A DNA stretch of 64,000 bases from Orobanche coerulescens (taxonomy: Eukaryota; Streptophyta; Magnoliopsida; Lamiales; Orobanchaceae). Below the pieces are notes generated by a model. That model ran no database searches. It worked only from the letters and a program-made list of their open reading frames with translations, and was not told the origin of the DNA. This document shows, in pieces, positions 57,325 to 64,000 of this stretch (position 1 is its first letter; every line of letters begins with the position of its first letter). Made by a program: the position numbers and the translations under genes. The stretch lies in contig CM065814.1 of NCBI GenBank assembly GCA_033398695.1, forward strand, positions 82,416,358 through 82,480,357. The letters are read 5' to 3'.

Positions 57325-59830
57325 TAAATGGTATCAGAGCTTAGGTTGTGGAAACCTAGGCTGTCGGGTCAGTGGTGTCTGTTGAGTTTTGTCTTGTCGG
57401 ATTTTGTCTGACTAAGTCGTGTCGCGACGCGTCGTCTGAGTTGGTTGGTCGTGATTAGTATCGTGGGGCGATCATCATCTTCGTGCGACCTGTGGATGTA
57501 AGTCTCCCTTCTTTGTGTTGTGCATCGTGTGACACGAGCTATTTTTATGATTATTTGTTAAGTGATGGAATCCTCTTATGGATTTTGATTTCTTGATATG
57601 TGGTTATTTGACCCTCATATTTCGTTCATATGAGGAGTAGTGTTGCTGGATTGTGCATGTTTGACTTTATTTCTTTTATCCGCTGCGTGAGTTCTTTTGT
57701 AATGACTTTCGGTATTTTACCGACGGAGTCTTATTTTGAAAACCGATTCCTTTAACTGAGTTTTGGCATTATGGCCTTGATCGCTTTGGCGAAATTCTTA
57801 TGACGGTATTTAGTACTTTGTAAATGGCTTCTGTGAGTTTTTGAAATATTACCGTCATCAGCCTTTTTGACATTTTTGTAAATGGTTTTTAGCACAGTGG
57901 GTTCGGCGCGGGACCACAGCGCTATAATGTTCCGTGTGATTACACAAATTTTTGGGCATTCTAGCCTTTTTGGCATCGTCCTTTTTGGCATTGAATTATT
58001 TTCGAAAACTTGAGTACCTTAGAAATAAATTTCGAGACGTACGTTTCAAATGAATTGTTTTCTCGCGGTACTTCTAAGGTGCCACAATATGTTTCAAAAT
58101 TCTTTTACCTCGAGGACCAAAATGTTTTGAGATATTTTCAATGTTTTATAAACACTTTTACTTAGACCCGAGGGTCGAATATTCTAAAAGCTTTTCACTA
58201 AAAGAAAGTGTCCTCATTTTTATCAAATGCGAAATGGTTTTCCAAAGTCTCGATAACGATGTTTCACGTTTTTACTTTTTTTGAAAGGTGATACTCAAGA
58301 TCAACCGGTGTTCTTCTAAAATTATTTTCAAAAGGTGGTTTTCGTTTTTAAAACCTATCAATTCCCGTTTGAGGGCTGGGTATGTATGTATGATGTTGGC
58401 TTTGTCGCTATGATGTTAACTCACGAGTATGATCGAATTGGTGGCATGAACGTCGAGGCGTTGCCACACATTTTTTTGTACTAGCCCTCTGTGAGAGGTG
58501 TGAACCGGTGTTTACTGTTTATCGCCTCGTGGTGGCTTGCGTGTTATCGCACCTGTGTGAGCTGTTAAAGCTTGGGTTTGTGCGTTTATGCACATGGGTG
58601 ATTGCTTCATGAGGTTTGTAATTATGTGCTGGTTATTGTTCGGTCAGTTAAGGTCGTCGAACGATACCATCGTCGCTGTAGTGTTTGTGTATGTATTACT
58701 TTACGATGTTAATCGTTGTATATGATATGTGTTATGATTCCTTGTTGTGCTGAGTTGGCATCTCCGCTATGTTGTTTTGCGATGTTATGCCCCATTGTAT
58801 CTAGAGCCGAGGTGTTTCAACCGTGGTGTGCCGGGGGCATGCATCTACCAATTGTCCTTCTCGTCAGTAACGCATTTCGAGTGTGGACCCGAATGACACA
58901 GGATCTAGTTTCGTGAGTTGGGTTCCGAGTTTTCGGGGCGAGAACTTCAGTACAGATATCAGAATCGGCTTTGAGGGGCCTTTGAAGGATGTTTCTGTCA
59001 GTTGCTTGTTGTGTTGTCACCTTGATTTCGTGTTGTGAGTTTCGGGAACGACACTTCTTTTAGAAGAGGTCGAATATAATACCCATATTATTTTTGGCTT
59101 CTATATTTTCTCTTTCTCCAGTCTATCGATTCGCTCATGTTCGTTGATACTTTCTGAACTTGTTCTGTATTTCGGTTTCATCGTTCGAACGAGCTGTGAT
59201 CTTGTTTTGGGTCGATCTGGTTATCGCTGTGACTTTTCCGAGTTCAGTTTGATTCTTATGAACCTTGGAGTTGTTGTTCGAATTTTATTGTTCTTCATGA
59301 TTCGAACATGATTGTTCGCTTTTTGTTGTCTCGACTGTTGTGGTTCGATCGTTTGATTGTTCGGTTTTTGTTGATCTCGTCTTGTGATTGTTGAGCATTC
59401 AGGATCCTTCGTAATTCCCTTAAGTTCGGTAAATTAGTCTCGTTTCGATCTTCCAACCCTTGGGGGGTGGAATTATGTAATTGTTCAGCGCTTGGCTCGT
59501 GTTTTGATTGATGAACCGTTGGGTTGGTAAATCGTATTGATTTTTCGTTCGTTGTGTTTTGTGATTGTTCGGATAATCGACTCGATTGTATTGTCCGTTT
59601 GATGACACTTGTCACTTGTTGATTTTATTATGTCTCTACCGGTGGCATTGTGTTGGTCGTCCTGGAGCGTGTTTTCACGCCGTATATTCCTGTGCGTTGC
59701 TTGTAACGTTTCACCGATGGGCGTAAGTTATGCATTTCTTGTGTATCTCGTTGAGTTTTCCTGGAGGGGATATTGCTTCTCCCTACTTGTTTTAAGTTTC
59801 GGGACGAAACTTCTTTTAAGGAGGGTAGAA
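57325..59830 (+). other. Non-coding interior of array unit 2
   Basis: 2,506 bases, nearly identical to 51798-54306, including the primer site, the stem-loop, the inner LTR-start-like segment near 59055-59100, and the final tract GGAGGGTAGAA. Confidence 0.85.
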
Positions 59831-62800
59831 TATAATATCATGATTTAATTCGGTAATTTTCTTTTTTTTTTTCGGCGGAAGTCCGTTTTGACGACTCGCC
59901 CATGACCGTTCCGTCATTCTGAGAATGATTAATTCTGCACTTTTTGTCATACGAGTTCGTTTCGGTGTTGTTTTGTTGAGTTCCGTGTCATTTGGCGACT
60001 TTTCCGCACTTGAGCTCGATTCTTGCGAATCTCGTCCGAAACTGTTGTTTCGAGTTTCTCGTAAGTTCATTTAATGTTATTATTCATGTTGCGAGCTTTG
60101 GTTCGGTGTTTCGATCACGTATCGTGATTTCCTGGCGTTTTGGGCCATTTTTGTAATTTCCCAAAGTTTGGGGTAATTACTTCCGTTGTCGAATTCCGAC
60201 ACTTCGGGTGGTCGGAATCGTGTGTTCTCTTAGCGCTTAGCATCGTCTTTGTGAGTACTTCGTAACCATATCTCCGATTTTTACTCAGGTTCGGGTTTCG
60301 AGGTCGTCCGGGCCGTCGGAGTGGCCACGGCCGAGTCACGGCCGGAGCAGGGCCTGGCCTGGCCGAGTTACGGCCGTAAGGTGCCGGTTACGGCCGTAAT
60401 GTGTGCCAGTTACGGCCGTAAGTGTGATCGGGTACGGCCGTGCGGTGGGCATCTTAGAGCGAAGGCGGTTCTGGCCGTAATGTGTGTGCGATTACGGCCG
60501 TAAGTGTCAAACGATTCTTTGGGTGATTTTTTGACGAATGCCGGTTACGGCCGTAAGGCTTGCCAAGTACGGCCGTATGGGCCGAGTTAAGGCCGTAAGT
60601 CACTGCCGGTTACGGCCGTAAGTGTCCGGCAGTGACCGGCTATATAAGGCCTGACAACCCGTTTTTACTCATTTCCTCACTTTTCTTGCGACTATCGGAC
60701 GGGTGCGACGGGGAATCGAGTTCCTGGCCGATTCTAATCATTTCCAAGGCATTTTGGAAGATCCTTGTTGATTATATCATCATCCAATCCGTGTTCTTCG
60801 TCGAATCAAGGTATATTTCTTGATTTTCCTTCAAGTTGACTTTTTGGGGAATTTGTTCTTGATTTCGATTCTAGTCCGATTTTGATACATCGGTTGGTGT
60901 AGTATGATGTTATTAATCGTGTTCTATGGGTTTTATATCCATATATCGAGTTTGTTTAACTCTATTGACGATTCGAGTGTTCTTGAGAATTATTGAACAT
61001 TTAGTGTTCGATTAAATGTCCCAATGAGTTTCCCTTCGATAGTTTGTTGGGATTTCCGTTGTTTTGGCCTTGATTCTCGTCGTAACCATGTGTTATTGTT
61101 CCTTCCGGAGGTTTGTAGGTGTTCGAGGATTCCGATGTTGAATCCCGTTTGGTGATTGATGATTCGTGTGGTGTTATTCTCGTAATACTCGTGGTGCTAT
61201 CGCGTTCTTGATGGTGTTCGGGCGTTCGGGGCTATTCGACCGCGTCCTATCCGTCGTCTCGTTGCGATCGTGATTTCGAGGCAAGTACCTTGTCCATACA
61301 ATTCCTGTTTTGTGAATATGCTAATTGGTGATCGTCTTTATGTGTTTGTTTGGTCGTTTGAAATGAGTTTTCAAAAGATTTGGTTAGCCTTGTTAAAGGC
61401 CCTCTTTCAAAACCGTGTGTGTTTTGTGATTGGTGTGATTCGTGAACGAGTATGTGAATCTTATGGACATGTTTGGTGTTGATGATGCACTTGGTATTTG
61501 CGTGTGGACGTATATTGTTTCATTTCGGTGCATTGTGGTTGACGTATTGTTTTACTAAGTGTTTGATGCCTCTGGGTGAATTGTTTGGATATCTTTGGTG
61601 TGATATGTTACTAGTGCTTGAGTTTGATTCGCTAGCCAGCTCGGGAGGGTCCTTCGAGGCCTCGAGTGGGATTCGTGGCTTCGTCCCGGTCCTAGGTGAC
61701 GTGTGGTGCTTGAGTATTTCGCTAGCCAGCTCGGGAGGGTCCGACGGGATCACAGAGTGGGATTTGTGGCTTCGTCCCAGTCCTAGGCGATGTGAGTACG
61801 TGTTTTGTGAATGTGTTTGCTCACCTCGGGAGGGTTCGACGGGAACATGGAGGGAATTCCAATGGCTTCGACCTGGGTTCACGAGTGAAACTTCACTGCT
61901 ACGTGTATATATTTTGTGATTGTTTTTCGCTCACCTCGGGAGGGTCCGATGGGATCACGGAGGGAGTCCAATGGTATAGCCCTGGATTCACGAGTGCGGT
62001 TGCTTATGTTTTGTGAATGTGTTTGCTCACCTCGGGAGGGTTCGACGGGGCCACGGAGGGAATTTCATTGGCGTCGACCTGGATTCACGAGTGAAACTTC
62101 ACGGGTGCGTGTGTATTTTATGTCCGTTGAGGACGCATGACGTGGGTTTTTAACCTTGTGTATTATGGTTGGTTTTATCTGCAAAAACAAAACCTTTGGG
62201 CTGTGACCCTATTGATTTTTGGAAAGCGAAGGATTCGGTAATCCTAAATTGTTTCCTATTAAAACTCTCGATGGCAATTCAAACTGTTTTATAAATAGTT
62301 TTCCCTTGATTTGCGACCATTCGGTTTTAGAATGTTTTACCAAACTCTTGCCTCGGGAAGTACTTTTCGTCACGTTCGGATTTTTGAGGGATTCCTGATT
62401 ATTATTGTTCTTGGAACTTGTATTGTATGGCTCGTATTTTTGCACTTGTACTTGCACTAGCAAAGCAGTGGAGTTTTGCTAACCCCCGAGTATTCGGGGG
62501 GTGGATGTCTATTTTTGCATTCAGGTTTTGGAGCATAACACAGGGTCGGCACGAAGGATGATGAAACATGAACGATACTAATCACACGAGGATCCGTTGA
62601 TGTCGTATTGGTCTAGTTGTATTTTCTTTTCATTGCGATATTTTCCCCGTTGTACGGGAGTTTATTGTATTTTGACCCCTGCGTGGGTATGTGTTTGCAA
62701 TCGAGTTGTATGTTATTATTGAAAGACCAAGTCGGTCTACTGAGTCATTTTAGCCTTAAAGGCGATGTTTAGATGTTTGATTTTAGTTATCAGCCTGGTA

Positions 62801-62859
62801 GATCCTCGAGGAGAGGGTCTACGACGTGTAATATCCCTGAGTGGATTGGGGGTGTTACA
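59831..62859 (+). repeat. Array LTR 3 (3,029 bp), altered 5' tip
   Basis: Starts TATAATATCATGATTTAATT in place of TGTAATATCCGCAATTTCG, so the terminal TG is lost; from CGGTAATTTTC on it follows the other units. Palindromes 60355-60625, TATATAAG 60641-60648, donor-like 60810/60811, conserved box 61277-61300, modules 61630-62105, acceptor-like 62524/62525, end GGGGGTGTTACA. Primer site 62864-62875. Confidence 0.92.
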
Positions 62860-64000
62860 TAAATGGTATCAGAGCTTAGGTTGTGGAAACCTAGGCTGTC
62901 GGGTCAGTGGTGTCTGTTGAGTTTTGTCTTGTCGGATTTTGTCTGACTAAGTCGTGTCGCGACGCGTCATCTGAGTTGGTTGGTCGTGATTAGTATCGTG
63001 GGGCGATCATCATCTTCGTGCGACCTGTGGATGTAAGTCTCCCTTCTTTGTGTTGTGCCTCGTGTGATACGAGCTATTTTTATGATTATTTGTTAAGTGA
63101 TGGAATCCTCTTATGGATTTTGATTTCTTGATATGTGGTTATTTGACCCTCATATTTCGTTCATATGAGGAGTAGTGTTGCTGGATTGTGCATGTTTGAC
63201 TTTATTTCTTTTATCCGCTGCGTGAGTTCTTTTGTAATGACTTTCGGTATTTTACCGACGGAGTCTTATTTTGAAAACCGATTCCTTTAACTGAGTTTTG
63301 GCATTATGGCCTTGATCGCTTTGGCGAAATTCTTATGACGGTATTTAGTACTTTGTAAATGGCTTCTGTGAGTTTTTGAAATATTACCGTCATCAGCCTT
63401 TTTGACATTTTTGTAAATGGTTTTTAGCACAGTGGGTTCGTAGCGGGACCCACAGCGCTATAATGTTCCGTGTGATTACCTGAAATTTTTGGGCATTCTA
63501 GCCTTTTTGGCATCGTCCTTTTTGGCATTGAATTATTTTCGAAAACTTGAGTACCTTAGAAATAAATTTCGAGACGTACGTTTCGAATGAATTGTTTTCT
63601 CGCGGTACTTCTAAGGTGCCGCAATATGTTTCAAAATTCTTTTACCTCGAGGACCAAAATGTTTTGAGATATTTTCAATGTTTTATAAACACTTTTACTT
63701 AGACCCGAGGGTCGAATATTCTGAAAGCTTTTCACTAAAAAAAGTGTCCTCATTTTTATCAAATGCGAAATCGATAACGATGTTTCACGTTTTTACTTTT
63801 TTTGAAAGGTGATACTCAAGATCAACCGGTGTTCTTCTAAAATTATTTTCAAAAGGTGGTTTTCGTTTTTAAAACCTATCAATTCCCGTTTGAGAAATTT
63901 GGTATGTATGTATGATGTTGGCTTTGTCGCTATGATGTTAACTCACGAGTATGATCGAATTGGTGGCATGAACGTCGAGGCGTTGCCACACATTTTTTTG
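62860..64000 (+). other. Non-coding interior of array unit 3, cut by window end
   Basis: Matches 51798-52950 of unit 1 up to the window edge, so the array probably continues. A small deletion near 63770 removes about 15 bases seen in the other units. Confidence 0.85.

Larger units (their letters stand above)
46738..64000 (+). repeat. Tandem array of a non-coding LTR element, period about 5.5 kb
   Basis: Successive LTR starts at 46738, 48803, 54307 and 59831. Unit 0 (2,065 bp) has a large deletion; unit 1 is 5,504 bp, unit 2 is 5,524 bp, and unit 3 leaves the window. Each full unit is LTR (about 3.0 kb) plus interior (about 2.5 kb) with a primer-binding site at one end and a polypurine tract at the other, so adjacent units share an LTR. 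Units are nearly identical by eye; units 2 and 3 share changes not in unit 1 (for example ATCTTAGAGCGAAGGCG in U3). Confidence 0.93.

Overview
The window is plant nuclear DNA made almost entirely of nested LTR retrotransposons and their solo LTRs. I see no intact host gene, rRNA, tRNA or CRISPR array. A land plant, most likely an angiosperm, is suggested by Ty3/gypsy chromovirus proteins of the Tekay/Del type (gag with two zinc knuckles, pol ending in a chromodomain), by Ty1/copia-type gag genes, and by primer-binding sites matching the initiator methionine tRNA. The species cannot be named from the sequence.

Layout. (1) 1-24939: a Tekay-like cluster. A composite unit of about 10.6 kb (forward LTR, forward gag-PR-RT, part of a reverse LTR, a 112-bp mini-LTR, reverse RT-gag, reverse LTR) occurs twice in tandem. 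It is followed by a degenerate forward pol (PR to chromodomain) and a 2.37-kb 3' LTR. (2) 24940-29436: a gag-only copia element into which the cluster inserted, itself split by a 2,014-bp solo LTR with target duplication gtttc. (3) 29437-34129: a reverse LTR-like fragment, then an AT-rich LTR with a primer-binding site and a non-coding interior carrying two minisatellites. (4) 34130-46027: an LTR split by a reverse solo LTR (duplication tatag), LTR pieces in both orientations, and a nearly complete gag-only copia element at 40075-44238 (duplication accgg). (5) 46028-46737: an AT-rich island. (6) 46738-64000: a tandem array of a non-coding LTR element, one deleted unit followed by units of 5,504 bp, 5,524 bp and a third that runs off the window. 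Neighbouring units share one LTR.

Shared logic. Nearly every LTR has the same order: a 5' end starting TGTAATA (gypsy type) or TGTTGGA (copia type), an array of 12-bp palindromes containing two CpGs, and a TATA box. The gypsy-type LTRs add a CAAG|GTAA/GTAT donor-like site, a variable block that often carries tandem modules, a TTCAG|GT acceptor-like site, and a terminal TGTTACA. Three palindrome families (TTACGGCCGTAA, TAGCGTGCGCTA, TAACGTACGTAA) fit one pattern, TNNCGNNCGNNA. They occur in both gypsy and copia elements and appear to have been swapped between otherwise similar LTRs. This architecture, the 5.5-kb shared-LTR array and the duplicated inverted gag-RT repeat are the observations most worth following up. 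All reading was by eye; percentages and family names are approximate.
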